Notes under the pieces: model-generated
The model's database searches: none
Seen by the model: only the letters and a program-made list of their open reading frames with translations
What the model was told of the DNA's origin: nothing
Shown: positions 48,789-59,664 of the stretch, in pieces
How positions within the stretch are numbered: the stretch's first letter is position 1
How the letters are laid out: each line of letters opens with the position of its first letter
Translations under genes and position numbers: made by a program
From: Streptomyces venezuelae
Lineage (GTDB): Bacteria > Actinomycetota > Actinomycetes > Streptomycetales > Streptomycetaceae
Assembly: GCF_008642315.1 (NCBI RefSeq)
Contig: NZ_CP029192.1
Span: 5,828,001-5,892,000, forward strand
Reading direction: 5' to 3'
DNA length: 64,000 nucleotides

Positions 48789-49670
48789 TCACCCCTCGTC
48801 CGCCGCCACGGCCACGGCCCGCGCGAACTCCCGTACCCGCTCGGTCTCCCCGCCCCTGCGCCACACCATCCCGAGCACCGAGTCGGGGAGCCCCTCGACC
48901 GGCACGAAGACGACGTCCTTGCGGCCGTGGTACTCCGCCGTGGGACCGCACAGCAGCATCGCCGCCCGGTCCGCCGCCACCAGCGTCAGCCCCTCCTGGA
49001 GCGTGCGGACCTCGGGCGCGGGCGGGCCCGAAGGGGCCTGCGCCGCACGCCAGTAGGCGGGCGCGGGACCGGCCGCCGCGATCAGCGGCGTGTCGGCGAG
49101 CTCCGCGGCGGCGAGCGAGGGACGCCCCGCGAACGCGTGCCGCACCGACACGGCGACGGTCTGCCGCTCGCTGGAGAAGACCGGGCCGAGGACCAGGTCC
49201 GGCTCGGCGACCGGCAGCAGCACGATCCCCGCGTCCACCTCGCCCTCCCGCACCGCCCCGAACGGATCGGCGAAGGGGATCTCCACGATCTCCGTCGCAC
49301 AGGCCGGATGCCGCTCCTGGAACACCTCGATGGCCCGCATCAGCCGGTCGTCCGCGGTGCCCTGGAACCCGATCCGCAGCGTGCCCTCCACCCCGCGCGC
49401 CGCATCCCTCGCCCGTGCCACCACCGCAGCCAACTCGGCGTACGACGGCCTGAGTTCGGCCAGAAAGCGTTCCCCGAGAGTGGTCAGGGACACCCGTCGG
49501 CTCGTACGCTCCAGCAGGCGCGCGCCGATCCGCCGCTCCAGGGCGGCGAGTAACTGGCTGACCCGGCTCTGCGATATGTACAGCCGCTCGCCGGCCCGCC
49601 CGAAGTGCAGCTCTTCGGCAAGCACCAGGAAGCACTCCAGCTCCCGGATCTCCAGCCCGTTCCCGCTCAT
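48789..49670 (-). CDS. LysR-family regulator of the divergent MFS exporter
   Basis: 293 residues. The N-terminal winged helix (LEIRELECFLVLAEELHFGRAGERLYISQSRVSQLLAALERRIGARLLERTSRRVSLT) is canonical, and the effector domain begins LRIGFQGTADDRLMRAIEVF. The ATG at 49670 is chosen because the HTH starts within eight residues and GGAAGAGGGA precedes it. Divergent transcription from an MFS gene is the usual LysR layout, and a palindrome lies between them. Confidence 0.88.
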   Translation of the reverse strand: MSGNGLEIRELECFLVLAEELHFGRAGERLYISQSRVSQLLAALERRIGARLLERTSRRVSLTTLGERFLAELRPSYAELAAVVARARDAARGVEGTLRIGFQGTADDRLMRAIEVFQERHPACATEIVEIPFADPFGAVREGEVDAGIVLLPVAEPDLVLGPVFSSERQTVAVSVRHAFAGRPSLAAAELADTPLIAAAGPAPAYWRAAQAPSGPPAPEVRTLQEGLTLVAADRAAMLLCGPTAEYHGRKDVVFVPVEGLPDSVLGMVWRRGGETERVREFARAVAVAADEG

Positions 49671-49743
49671 GGCGCGCGGTCCCTCTTCCTTGATCGCCCG
49701 GTTCCGCCGGACCGTCACGTATCGATGAATCCGGCTCATTCAA

Positions 49744-49757
49744 GGATGAGATCATCC
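49744..49757. promoter_or_regulatory. palindrome GGATGA-GA-TCATCC between lysR and MFS genes
   Basis: An exact inverted repeat in the 126-bp divergent region, 40 bp upstream of the MFS start. It is a candidate LysR binding site. Confidence 0.5.
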
Positions 49758-49796
49758 GCGTTGTTCCCGGGCGGGCACCCCCACAGGGTGGATGCC

Positions 49797-50996
49797 ATGT
49801 CACAGAGCACCCGCATACCCATGCGGACCGTCTCCTTGCCGCCCCCGCGCGGCCGCCTCGCCGTCCTCGCCGTCGCCGCGGCCACCTTCTCCGTCGTCAC
49901 CACGGAGATGCTGCCCGTCGGACTCCTCACCTCCCTCGGCGCCGGACTGCGTGTCAGCGACGGCACCGCGGGTCTCGCCGTCACCCTGCCCGGCCTCGTC
50001 GCCGCGCTCGCCGCCCTGCTGCTGCCCGTCGCCATGCGCCGCGCCGACCGGCGCACGGTCCTCGCCCTCCTCATGGCGCTGCTCGCCGCCGCCAACGTCG
50101 TCTCCGCGCTCGCGCCCGTCTTCGCCGTCCTGCTCGTCGCGCGCGTGCTGGTCGGCGTCTGCATCGGCGGGGTGTGGGCCATCGCGGCCGGGCTCGGCGT
50201 GCGGCTCGTCCGCGCGGAGGGCGCGGGCCGCGCCACCGCGGTCATCTTCAGCGGGATCGCGGTGGCGTCGGTGCTCGGCGTGCCCGCGGGCACCCTTCTC
50301 GGCGAACTCGCGGGCTGGCGCTGGGGGTTCGCGGCGCTCGCCGCGCTCGCCCTCGGCGTCGCCGGGCTCCTCGCCACCGTGCTGCCCCGGCTCCCCGCGG
50401 ACGAGGGCATCCGGCTCGGCGTGTTCCCCGCACTCCTGCGCATCGGCCGGCTGCGCGCCGGACTCCTCGCCGTCACGCTCCTGGTCACCGGCCACTTCGC
50501 CGCGTACACGTACATCCGCCCCGTCCTGGAGCGGGTGCCCGGCATCGGCGCGGGCCTGATCAGCGGGCTGCTCCTCGCCTACGGGACGGCCGGCATCGTC
50601 GGCAACTTCGCGGGCGGCGCCGTCGCGGCCCGCGACCCGCGCAGGGCACTGCTCGCGATCTGCGCGGGGCTCGCCGCCGTGGTGCTGCTCATGGTGCCCG
50701 CGGGCGCCTCGCTCGCCGCGTCGGTGGCGCTGCTCGTGGCGTGGGGCCTGGCGTACGGAGGGGTCTCGGTCTCCGCGCAGAACTGGGTGATGGCCGCGGC
50801 ACCGCACGCCCGTGAGGCGGCGTCGGCGCTCTTCGCGGGCGTGTTCAACGTGGCGATCGCCCTCGGCGCGTTCGCGGGCGGCCGGGTCGCGGACAGCCGG
50901 GGGGCCGGTGCCGTGCTCTGGCTGGGCGGCGGCCTCGCGGGGCTCTCGCTGGTGGCCGTGGCATGCGCGAAAGGGGCGGCCACCCGCGAAAGGTGA
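49797..50996 (+). CDS. MFS transporter, DHA1 family
   Basis: 399 residues with twelve predicted helices. The first helix LAVLAVAAATFSVVTTEMLPVGLLTSL has the TTE-LPVGLL signature of AraJ/YdhP-type DHA1 exporters. RRADRRTVLALLMALLAAANVVSALAP is the loop 2-3 motif A region, and GVPAGTLLGELAGWRWGFAALAALAL the motif C/D segment. Likely a drug or sugar efflux pump under the divergent LysR. The ATG at 49797 opens MSQSTRIPM. The stop lies inside a terminator hairpin. Confidence 0.88.
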   Translation: MSQSTRIPMRTVSLPPPRGRLAVLAVAAATFSVVTTEMLPVGLLTSLGAGLRVSDGTAGLAVTLPGLVAALAALLLPVAMRRADRRTVLALLMALLAAANVVSALAPVFAVLLVARVLVGVCIGGVWAIAAGLGVRLVRAEGAGRATAVIFSGIAVASVLGVPAGTLLGELAGWRWGFAALAALALGVAGLLATVLPRLPADEGIRLGVFPALLRIGRLRAGLLAVTLLVTGHFAAYTYIRPVLERVPGIGAGLISGLLLAYGTAGIVGNFAGGAVAARDPRRALLAICAGLAAVVLLMVPAGASLAASVALLVAWGLAYGGVSVSAQNWVMAAAPHAREAASALFAGVFNVAIALGAFAGGRVADSRGAGAVLWLGGGLAGLSLVAVACAKGAATRER

Positions 50997-51004
50997 CCGC
51001 CCCT
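50972..51004. terminator. 13-bp bidirectional terminator
   Basis: AGGGGCGGCCACC (50972-50984) pairs with GGTGACCGCCCCT (50992-51004) with one mismatch. It overlaps the MFS stop and lies before the convergent asd stop at 51022. Confidence 0.8.
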
Positions 51005-51021
51005 CGGAGACGCAGCAGGGA

Positions 51022-52769
<1,748 letters not shown>

Positions 52770-52770
52770 C

Positions 52771-53499
52771 GTGCGGGACAAGGAGTTCGACGCGCTGATG
52801 ACGGCGATCACGGGCGAGCCGGTGCCGGACGAGGCACTGCGCGACCCCGGCTTCGCCGCGGCCCACGAGGCGGCCGTGGCGGACGTGGCCCTGCTGCGGG
52901 AGCGGCTCGGCGCGGTGGGCGACGCGCTGGCGTCGGCCGGGCCGGAGCCCGAGGCCCCGAAGGAGCGCGCGGTGCCGCTCCGGCCCGCGCGCGGGGCGTC
53001 CCGGCGCTACCTCACCATCGCGCTCGGCGCGGTCGCGGCGACGGTGGCCGCCGCCATGGTCGGGGGACTCGCCTGGCTCGCGGTGGACGCGGGCCAGAGC
53101 GCGGGAGACTCCGACAAGGCGGACACGGCGTCGGGTGCGAAGAGCCGGCCGGAGGGGAACGCGGACGCGGACCTGAGCGCCGAGGGATTCGTGGCGTGCT
53201 CGCGGCTCATCGTGGAGGGCACGGTCACGGCGGTCGACCCGTTGCCGGGCGGGCTCCAGGACCGGATCACGGTCGACGTGACCCGCCATCTGAAGCCGGC
53301 GTCGGGGAAGCCCGCGGTCACGTTCCCCATGGACCAGGCGGTGGAGCCGCGCCTGAAGAAGGGCGACCGCGTCCTGATCACCATCGACGAGGGCTCCGCG
53401 GAGCCCGCCAACTGGGCCGTCGGCAAGGAACGCGACCGGCTGCGCGCGATGATCCTCAAGGCCCTGCCGGACTCGAAGAAGATCAAGTGCGACGGCTGA
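52771..53499 (+). CDS. membrane protein, probable anti-sigma partner
   Basis: 242 residues. A cytoplasmic N-terminal helical part of about 75 residues is followed by one membrane helix (YLTIALGAVAATVAAAMVGGLAWLAV) and an extracytoplasmic beta-rich domain (FVACSRLIVEGTVTAVDP, then ITVDVTRHLKPASGKPAVTFPMDQ). It starts one base after the sigma-factor stop, so it is co-translated. This topology is that of membrane anti-sigma factors, but no HxxxCxxC zinc anti-sigma motif is visible. The anti-sigma role is inferred from coupling and topology. Confidence 0.78.
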   Translation: MRDKEFDALMTAITGEPVPDEALRDPGFAAAHEAAVADVALLRERLGAVGDALASAGPEPEAPKERAVPLRPARGASRRYLTIALGAVAATVAAAMVGGLAWLAVDAGQSAGDSDKADTASGAKSRPEGNADADLSAEGFVACSRLIVEGTVTAVDPLPGGLQDRITVDVTRHLKPASGKPAVTFPMDQAVEPRLKKGDRVLITIDEGSAEPANWAVGKERDRLRAMILKALPDSKKIKCDG

Positions 53500-53525
53500 C
53501 GGGGAGCGGCCCCGGAGGCGGAGAA

Positions 53526-53561
53526 GCGCCGGACGGACTCGTTGCCGAGCCCGTCCGGCGC
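53526..53561. terminator. 11-bp hairpin terminator between convergent genes
   Basis: GCGCCGGACGG (53526-53536) pairs exactly with 53551-53561, and the loop contains a further CTCG/CGAG helix. It serves the anti-sigma-like gene and possibly the convergent subtilase gene. Confidence 0.82.
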
Positions 53562-53592
53562 CTCAAGGAACCAGCGGTGAACCAGCGGTCCG

Positions 53593-56500
53593 TTACGGCG
53601 TGACCTTCTCCACCTTCACGCTGCCGCTGCCCGCGACCGTGCCGCCCGCGTTCAGCAGGGACACCTCGCCGAACAGCTCACGGCCCTCCGCGGCCGGGGC
53701 CTTCGCCTCGACCTTGGCGTCGACCTGCGCCGACGCGCCGTTGGCGAGCTTCACCGTCTTCGACTCGTCGACGGTGACCTGGCCGAGCGCGCCCGAGAAG
53801 AAGACGTCGCGGTAGTCGTACGCGGTCGAGCCGGACGGCACCGAGTAGCCCGTCACCTCGATCGTGTACGTACCGGCGGCCGGCTTGTTCAGGCTGACCG
53901 ACTCCTCCGAGTCGCCCTCCGCCGATGAGCCCACGACCACGCCGTCCTTCTTCACGGCGAGGTCCAGGTCGGCGGCGACGTCCGCGGGAGAGCCGATGGC
54001 GACGTCGAGACGCTCCGCACCCGCGGGCACGACGACCTCGGTGGTCTGCGTCTCACCCTGCTTGATGGCGGGCCGCGCCGACTTGGACGAGCCGAGCGAG
54101 CCGCCCTTCAGCTTGCCGTCGACGGCCGCGAAGTTGTTCGTGGCCTTCCAGGAGACGGGCGCCGGCGTGCCGACCTTCGCCTCGGGCAGCTTCTGCACGG
54201 CCGGGTCGAAGTCGACGCCGAGCGTGGCGACGTTCAGCTTGTACGGGTTGTCCAGCAGCGGCGACGTACGGCGCGACTCGACCTCGATCTCCCAGACACC
54301 GGCCTGCGGCTGCGCGTACGCACGCAGGTCCGGGCGGCAGGTGTTGGCCGGGTTCTCGTAGTTCGGGTAGCAGACGATCGACGAGGTGGAGTCGACCGGG
54401 ACGCCGTACGGGTGCACCGCGATGAAGCGGGTCTGGCTCTTGCCCTTCAGGCCGCCGAGGGAGACCTCCAGGGACTTGGCGCCCTTGGGGACCGTCACGA
54501 AGTACGACTTCGGGGTGTTGCGCTGCGTGGAGTCGGACGCCGAGAAGGTGTACGACGGCTTGGCGAGCGGCGCCGAGACGACGACCGTCGACATGATCTG
54601 CTGGTCGATGCCCTCGGTGCGCTCGTCGTCGACGGCGAGGATCGCGCTGTGCAGACCGGCGGACTTGGCCTTCGCCTGGACCTTGACGGTCACCGGCTTG
54701 TTCAGCGGCAGCGTGATCTCGTCGTCGCCGAGCAGCTTGAAGGTGGACTCGTGGTTGTTGACCAGGTCCAGCTCGTGGCGGACGCCGCGGTCCGGGCCCG
54801 AGGTGCGGGTGATCGTGACGTCGTACGTCCGCTTCTGGCCGGTCTTCAGGCCGCCCTCGCGGTCGTAGATGCCGGTGCCGGGCTTCTTCAGCTCCTGCTC
54901 GAGGGCGGTGTCGACCGGGGCCTTCACCGTGTACTCGTGGGCCTTCGCGCCGTCCTCGATGGCCTCCCAGGCGTCCACGACGTTGATGAGGCCGGTGCCC
55001 TGCGCGTACGCCTGCTCGCCGCGGATGCGGTCCGCGGTCGAGGTCAGCGCGGTGCGCAGCTTCGCCGGGGTCAGGTCGATCTTCTCGCGCTTGGCGGCGG
55101 AGAGCAGCAGCGCAGAGGCGCCCGCGGCCTGCGGGGACGCCATCGAGGTGCCCTGCAGCATCGAGTAGCCGGCCGGGAGCTGGTAGCCGGCCTCGGTGAC
55201 AGGGGCGCCCGGGAGCCAGGTCTGCGTGGTGTTGATGGCCGAGCCGGGCGCCGAGATGATCGGCGCGAAGCCGCCGTCCTCACGCGGGCCGCGCGAGGAG
55301 AACGGCATCATGGCGTACGAACGCTCCACCTGGGAGCCGTAGTTGGCGGCCCAGGTCTCCTTGGAGATCGCGGCGCCGACCGAGATGACCTTGTCGGCGA
55401 GACCCGGGTCGCCGATGGTGTTCGCGCCGGGGCCGCTGTTGCCCGCGGAGATCACCAGCTGGACGCCATAGGTGTCGATGAGGCGCTTGTAGAGCTCGGC
55501 GCGCGCGTTGTTGCCGTCGTTGAGCGCCGGCAGGCCGCCGATCGACATGTTCACGATGTCGACGCCGCGCTTGGTGACGAGGTCGATCATGCCCTCGGTC
55601 AGCGCGACGTTGGTGCAGCCGCCGGTCCAGGTGCAGGCGCGCGAGGAGACCAGCTTGGCGCCGGGGGCGGCGCCGTTCATCTTGCCGCCGAACAGGCCGT
55701 TGGCCGCGGTGATGCCCGCGACGTGCGTGCCGTGCTCGGACTCGATGACACCGATGTTGACGAAGTCGGCCTTCTTGCCGACCCAGTCGCCGCCGTACGG
55801 GTCGGTCGGCACGTCCTTGCGGATCTCGACGACGAACGGGACGCGCTCGACGACGTCGGTCGCCGGGTCGTCCTTGCCGAAGTAGGCGACCTGGTGGTCG
55901 TCCTTGTACGGCTTCATCGGCTCGTCGTCGGTGAAGTCCTTGTTGTCGTTCAGGTCGACGCGGACCGTTCCGGAGGCCGGGTCGTAGAGCACGCCCCAGC
56001 TGTCGGTGGTGTCGCCGTCCCGGTTGATGTCGCCCTTGGCGTCGCCGCCGGTGGTGGCCGACTCCAGGAAGCGGTTGACCTGGAAGGAGCCCTCCGGGGC
56101 CTTCCACGTCGCGCCGTTCCAGGTGAAGACGGGGCCCTTGACCGGGTTGGTCATGCGGCGCCAGGTGCCGTCCGCGTCCACGATCGGGTCGGTCGCGGTC
56201 ACCCAGTCGGTGATCTTCCGCTCGCCGGTCGTGGTCTTCTTCAGCGCCGGGTGGCCGAGGTCGATGCCGGAGTCCAGGATGCCGATGGTGACGCCCCGGC
56301 CGTCCGCCTTGCGGTGCTTCTTCACGAAGTCGACGGCGCCGGTCTCGGCGGACGGGTTGTACGGGTTGTCCGCCGGGGTCTTCCTGCCCGGACCCGGGTA
56401 CGTGCCCTTGGACCCGGCCTTCGCGCCCTTGGCGCGGTCGGCGGCGGGCGTCGGGTCGTCCAGCTCGATCTCGTGCCGCAGGTCGATGGCGTGCACGGAC

Positions 56501-56883
56501 GACAGCTTCGACGCCGACTTGATCGCCGCGTCGGCCTTGGCGGTCGGCACGGTCGCGCGGACGTAGCCGAGCTTGTCGTAGGTGCGGCCGACCGAGCCGC
56601 CCTTGACGCCGTCGAGCTGGTCGGCGACCTGCTCGGTGGCACCGGGCGCGGTGGCGACCATCATCGTGACGGTCTTCTCGCCGTCCGCCTTGGCGTCGGC
56701 GAGCAGGTCGGCGTCGGCCGACCCGAGCTTGCCGCCCGCGGACTTGGGGGCGGGCACGGGCGTCTCGTCCGCCGCGAAGGCGTAAGGGGCGGCCCCGGTC
56801 GCGCAGAGCGCGGCGGTGAGACCGACGGCTATCGCGAGACGGGGCGCGCGTCTGGCGCTGGAACTGGATCTGGGCATCGGCAT
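53593..56883 (-). CDS. large secreted S8 family serine peptidase (subtilase)
   Basis: 1096 residues. A signal peptide (RLAIAVGLTAALCATGAAPYAFA) and an inhibitor-like propeptide (about 50-140) precede the catalytic domain with the full triad: GILDSGIDLGHP (Asp204), ESEHGTHVAGI (His384), GTSMASPQAAG (Ser580), plus the oxyanion Asn482 in ISAGNSGPG. A long insertion between Asp and His carries DxDxD-like Ca-binding stretches (GDINRDGDTTDS, DLNDNKDFTDD). The C-terminal 500 residues are beta-sandwich modules including a PPC-type domain. It degrades protein outside the cell. ATG at 56883 or 56877; ACAGGG lies upstream. Confidence 0.9.
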   Translation of the reverse strand: MPMPRSSSSARRAPRLAIAVGLTAALCATGAAPYAFAADETPVPAPKSAGGKLGSADADLLADAKADGEKTVTMMVATAPGATEQVADQLDGVKGGSVGRTYDKLGYVRATVPTAKADAAIKSASKLSSVHAIDLRHEIELDDPTPAADRAKGAKAGSKGTYPGPGRKTPADNPYNPSAETGAVDFVKKHRKADGRGVTIGILDSGIDLGHPALKKTTTGERKITDWVTATDPIVDADGTWRRMTNPVKGPVFTWNGATWKAPEGSFQVNRFLESATTGGDAKGDINRDGDTTDSWGVLYDPASGTVRVDLNDNKDFTDDEPMKPYKDDHQVAYFGKDDPATDVVERVPFVVEIRKDVPTDPYGGDWVGKKADFVNIGVIESEHGTHVAGITAANGLFGGKMNGAAPGAKLVSSRACTWTGGCTNVALTEGMIDLVTKRGVDIVNMSIGGLPALNDGNNARAELYKRLIDTYGVQLVISAGNSGPGANTIGDPGLADKVISVGAAISKETWAANYGSQVERSYAMMPFSSRGPREDGGFAPIISAPGSAINTTQTWLPGAPVTEAGYQLPAGYSMLQGTSMASPQAAGASALLLSAAKREKIDLTPAKLRTALTSTADRIRGEQAYAQGTGLINVVDAWEAIEDGAKAHEYTVKAPVDTALEQELKKPGTGIYDREGGLKTGQKRTYDVTITRTSGPDRGVRHELDLVNNHESTFKLLGDDEITLPLNKPVTVKVQAKAKSAGLHSAILAVDDERTEGIDQQIMSTVVVSAPLAKPSYTFSASDSTQRNTPKSYFVTVPKGAKSLEVSLGGLKGKSQTRFIAVHPYGVPVDSTSSIVCYPNYENPANTCRPDLRAYAQPQAGVWEIEVESRRTSPLLDNPYKLNVATLGVDFDPAVQKLPEAKVGTPAPVSWKATNNFAAVDGKLKGGSLGSSKSARPAIKQGETQTTEVVVPAGAERLDVAIGSPADVAADLDLAVKKDGVVVGSSAEGDSEESVSLNKPAAGTYTIEVTGYSVPSGSTAYDYRDVFFSGALGQVTVDESKTVKLANGASAQVDAKVEAKAPAAEGRELFGEVSLLNAGGTVAGSGSVKVEKVTP

Positions 56884-57123
56884 CCCTGTGCGTGAAGGGC
56901 GGGAAGGAGGGTCGATACGGTCCGGTTTCCGGGCAGGTCCGGAATCCGGGGCCGGATGACCGCTCAGCCTTACGCAAGTGACAGCTGTTTGGGGAGAGTT
57001 GTCCGAGCTGTGATCAGGGCGTGACGCAATTCCGCCATACGCCATGGCGGACAAGCCGCTGTATAAGCGGACATGGTTTGCCGGAGAGCCCCGTCGGGAG
57101 TCCGAACCGCCTAGCGTCAACCC

Positions 57124-57588
57124 GTGCACAAAGAACTCCGGGTGGCGGCCTACGCCGTATGCGTACGGGACGGACAGGTGCTGCTCGCCCGCTGGGTCGC
57201 CGGTGACGGCAGCAAGCGATGGACACTGCCCGGCGGCGGCATGGATCACGGCGAGGACCCCTACGACACGGTGATCCGGGAGGCCGACGAGGAGACCGGA
57301 TACGTCGTCGAACCCGTCGCCCTCCTCGGCGTCGACTCCCTGCGCCGCCGCTACCCGCGCAGACTCGGCGCCGTCGCCGACTTCCACGGACTGCGGATCG
57401 TGTACGAGGGACGCATCACCGGCGGCGCGCTGCGCCACGAGACCGACGGATCCACGGACCTCGCCGCCTGGCACCCCCTGGACACCGTGCCGGACCTCGA
57501 CCGCGTGGGGCTCGTCGACATCGGCCTGGAGCTGTGGCGCACCCGCCCGGCCGACGGCCACGCACCCGCCGCGGGACCGGCGCACTGA
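57124..57588 (+). CDS. Nudix hydrolase
   Basis: 154 residues. The complete Nudix box is visible: GGGMDHGEDPYDTVIREADEETGY, matching Gx5Ex7REUxEExGU. The flanking strands (LRVAAYAVCVRDGQVLLARWVAG and LPGGG) fit the alpha/beta/alpha sandwich. It hydrolyses a nucleoside diphosphate derivative in the cytosol; the substrate cannot be told. It starts at a GTG at 57124 and is divergent from the subtilase gene. Confidence 0.9.
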   Translation: MHKELRVAAYAVCVRDGQVLLARWVAGDGSKRWTLPGGGMDHGEDPYDTVIREADEETGYVVEPVALLGVDSLRRRYPRRLGAVADFHGLRIVYEGRITGGALRHETDGSTDLAAWHPLDTVPDLDRVGLVDIGLELWRTRPADGHAPAAGPAH

Positions 57589-57601
57589 CCCTTCGTACCG
57601 C

Positions 57602-57659
57602 CCCCTCTTCCCCGAGAAGTGAACGCGGAGTGACCGCTTCCTCTCCGCCGGAAGAGGGG
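57602..57659. terminator. 10-bp inverted repeat after the Nudix gene
   Basis: CCCCTCTTCC (57602-57611) pairs with GGAAGAGGGG (57650-57659), but the 38-nt loop is long. A weak terminator or a regulatory hairpin. Confidence 0.4.
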
Positions 57660-57763
57660 TGCGTGACCGCACAGGGTGCCGACTGATCCACGTACGGTGA
57701 TCGGCGCTGCCCGTTGCCGCCTCGTTCACGCACACGCCACCCCCGCTGCCAACGATCCAGTAC

Positions 57764-59551
57764 ATGCAGCGCATACGCTCTGTCGCCACCGCAACCGCCA
57801 CGGCCGCCACCGGCGCCGCCGCCGGACTCGACCGCCGTGCCCTGCTCGCCGCCGGCGGAGCGGTCACCCTCTCCGCCGGCATCGGCTACGCGCTGGGCCC
57901 CGGCGCGGGCTCCGGAAACGCCGCCCCCGCCGACCGCGCCACCGTCCCGCGCTCCCGCCCGGCGCCCGCGGCGCCCCTGATGCCGTACAAGAACGGCACC
58001 ACCCTGCTCACCGCGGCCGCCCCGCACGGCACCACCGGCTACCGGCGCCTCGGCGACGGACCGGCGTGGCCGCGGGTCGTCCGCGGCGACCTCGCCGCGG
58101 CCAAGCCGGGCCGCGAGGAGCGCAGGACCGCGCTCGCCGCCTTCGTGCAATTCACCGACCTGCACCTCGTCGACGTCCAGAACCCGCTGCGGTACGAGTA
58201 CCTGCGCGCCCAGACCGCGAGCGCCTGGCGGCCCCACGAGTCCCTCTCCGTGGCGGGCGCCGTCGCCCTCGTCGAACGGGTCAACGCGCTGCGCGGCGCC
58301 CCCGCCACCGGCGCGCCCCTGCACTGCGTCGTGACGACCGGCGACAACACCGACAACAACTCCCGCGCCGAACTCGACTGGTACCTCAAGGTGATGAGCG
58401 GCGGCCGCATCACGCCCAACACGGGCGACCCGCGCCGCTACGAAGGCGTCCAGTCCAGCGGCCTCAAGCTGTACTGGCACCCGGACGACTCCCTGCGCGA
58501 CGCCGACAAGCGCCTCGGCTTCCCGCATCTGCACGGCTTCCTCGACGCCGCGATCCGCGAGGTCAACAGCCCGGGCCTCGGCCTGCCCTGGTACTCCACC
58601 GTCGGCAACCACGACGCCCTGCCCGGCGGCTGCTGGGCGCCCCGCGACCCGTACCTCACCGAGTTCGCCACGGGCGGCAAGAAGCTGATGTCCCTCGACG
58701 AGACGCGCGGAGCCGCCCTCTGGAAGGCGGTCAAGAAGGGCCACGACCCCAAGGGCGCCCGCTTCAAGGAGCTCCTCCAGGGCGAGAAGCGGCGCATGCG
58801 GTCCGTCACGCCGGACGCGTCCCGCGCCCCCTTCACCCCCGCCGAGTACCTCCAGGCCCACCTCGACCCCGCCCACACGGGCGCCGGCCCCATCGGCCAC
58901 GGCTACACCCAGGAGAACCTCGCCGCCGCCACCCAGCACTACTCCTTCCGCATCAGCGACGACGTGCTCGGCATCAGCCTGGACAGCACCGACCCCGGCG
59001 GCCACTACGAGGGCTCGCTCGGCACCGCCCAGCTGCGCTGGCTGGAGGGCGAACTCAAGGCCAACGAGCGGCGCTCCGGCGGACCTTCGTACGTCGTCGT
59101 CCTCAGCCATCACACCAGCAGGACCATGCGCAACCTCCGTCACGACCCGGCGCGCCCCGGGGAGGCCCGGCACGGCGGCGACGAGATCGTCTCGCTGCTC
59201 GGCCGGTACCGCTCCGTCCTCGCCTGGGTCAACGGGCACAGCCACAAGAACGCCATCACCCCGCACCGCACTCCGCACGGCGCCTTCTGGGAGGTCTCCA
59301 CCGCCTCGCACATCGACTTCCCGCAGCTGGCGCGGGTGGTCGAGCTCACCGACAACCACGACGGAACGATTTCGCTCTTCACCACGCTCATCGAGTCCGC
59401 CGCCCCGCACCGCACGGATTTCGCCGATCTCTCCCAGACGGGGCTGGCCGCGCTGTACCGCGAGCTGTCCTTCAACGCCCCCGGCGCGAAGCCCGCGTTG
59501 GGCGGCGAGGCGGGCGACCGGAACACGGAACTCGTGCTGCGAAAGGGCTGA
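57764..59551 (+). CDS. TIGR03767-type Tat-exported metallophosphoesterase
   Basis: 595 residues. The N-terminus has a twin-arginine-like motif (Arg24-Arg25, DRRALLAAGG) followed by a hydrophobic stretch. The calcineurin-like phosphoesterase metal motifs follow: FVQFTDLHL, VVTTGDNTDNN, YSTVGNHD, VVLSHHT and VNGHSHKN. Long insertions between motifs match the TIGR03767 family of Actinobacteria. It probably hydrolyses a phosphoester outside the cell; the substrate is unknown. A serine hydrolase gene follows on the same strand after 113 bp. Confidence 0.87.
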   Translation: MQRIRSVATATATAATGAAAGLDRRALLAAGGAVTLSAGIGYALGPGAGSGNAAPADRATVPRSRPAPAAPLMPYKNGTTLLTAAAPHGTTGYRRLGDGPAWPRVVRGDLAAAKPGREERRTALAAFVQFTDLHLVDVQNPLRYEYLRAQTASAWRPHESLSVAGAVALVERVNALRGAPATGAPLHCVVTTGDNTDNNSRAELDWYLKVMSGGRITPNTGDPRRYEGVQSSGLKLYWHPDDSLRDADKRLGFPHLHGFLDAAIREVNSPGLGLPWYSTVGNHDALPGGCWAPRDPYLTEFATGGKKLMSLDETRGAALWKAVKKGHDPKGARFKELLQGEKRRMRSVTPDASRAPFTPAEYLQAHLDPAHTGAGPIGHGYTQENLAAATQHYSFRISDDVLGISLDSTDPGGHYEGSLGTAQLRWLEGELKANERRSGGPSYVVVLSHHTSRTMRNLRHDPARPGEARHGGDEIVSLLGRYRSVLAWVNGHSHKNAITPHRTPHGAFWEVSTASHIDFPQLARVVELTDNHDGTISLFTTLIESAAPHRTDFADLSQTGLAALYRELSFNAPGAKPALGGEAGDRNTELVLRKG

Positions 59552-59664
59552 ATAGGGCTCAACCCCCGCGAGCGGCTCAACCCTGAGCACCCGGCCACCG
59601 GTCACCCCGGCCGACGACAGCCGGACGGCGACGTCCGGGACCGGAAGGCCGGGAGGGGCAGGAC

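Noticed and set aside
54412..56895. 827-codon plus-strand frame opposite the subtilase gene
   Set aside because: Low-complexity Gly/Val/Arg/Asp sequence; the minus strand carries a full catalytic triad.
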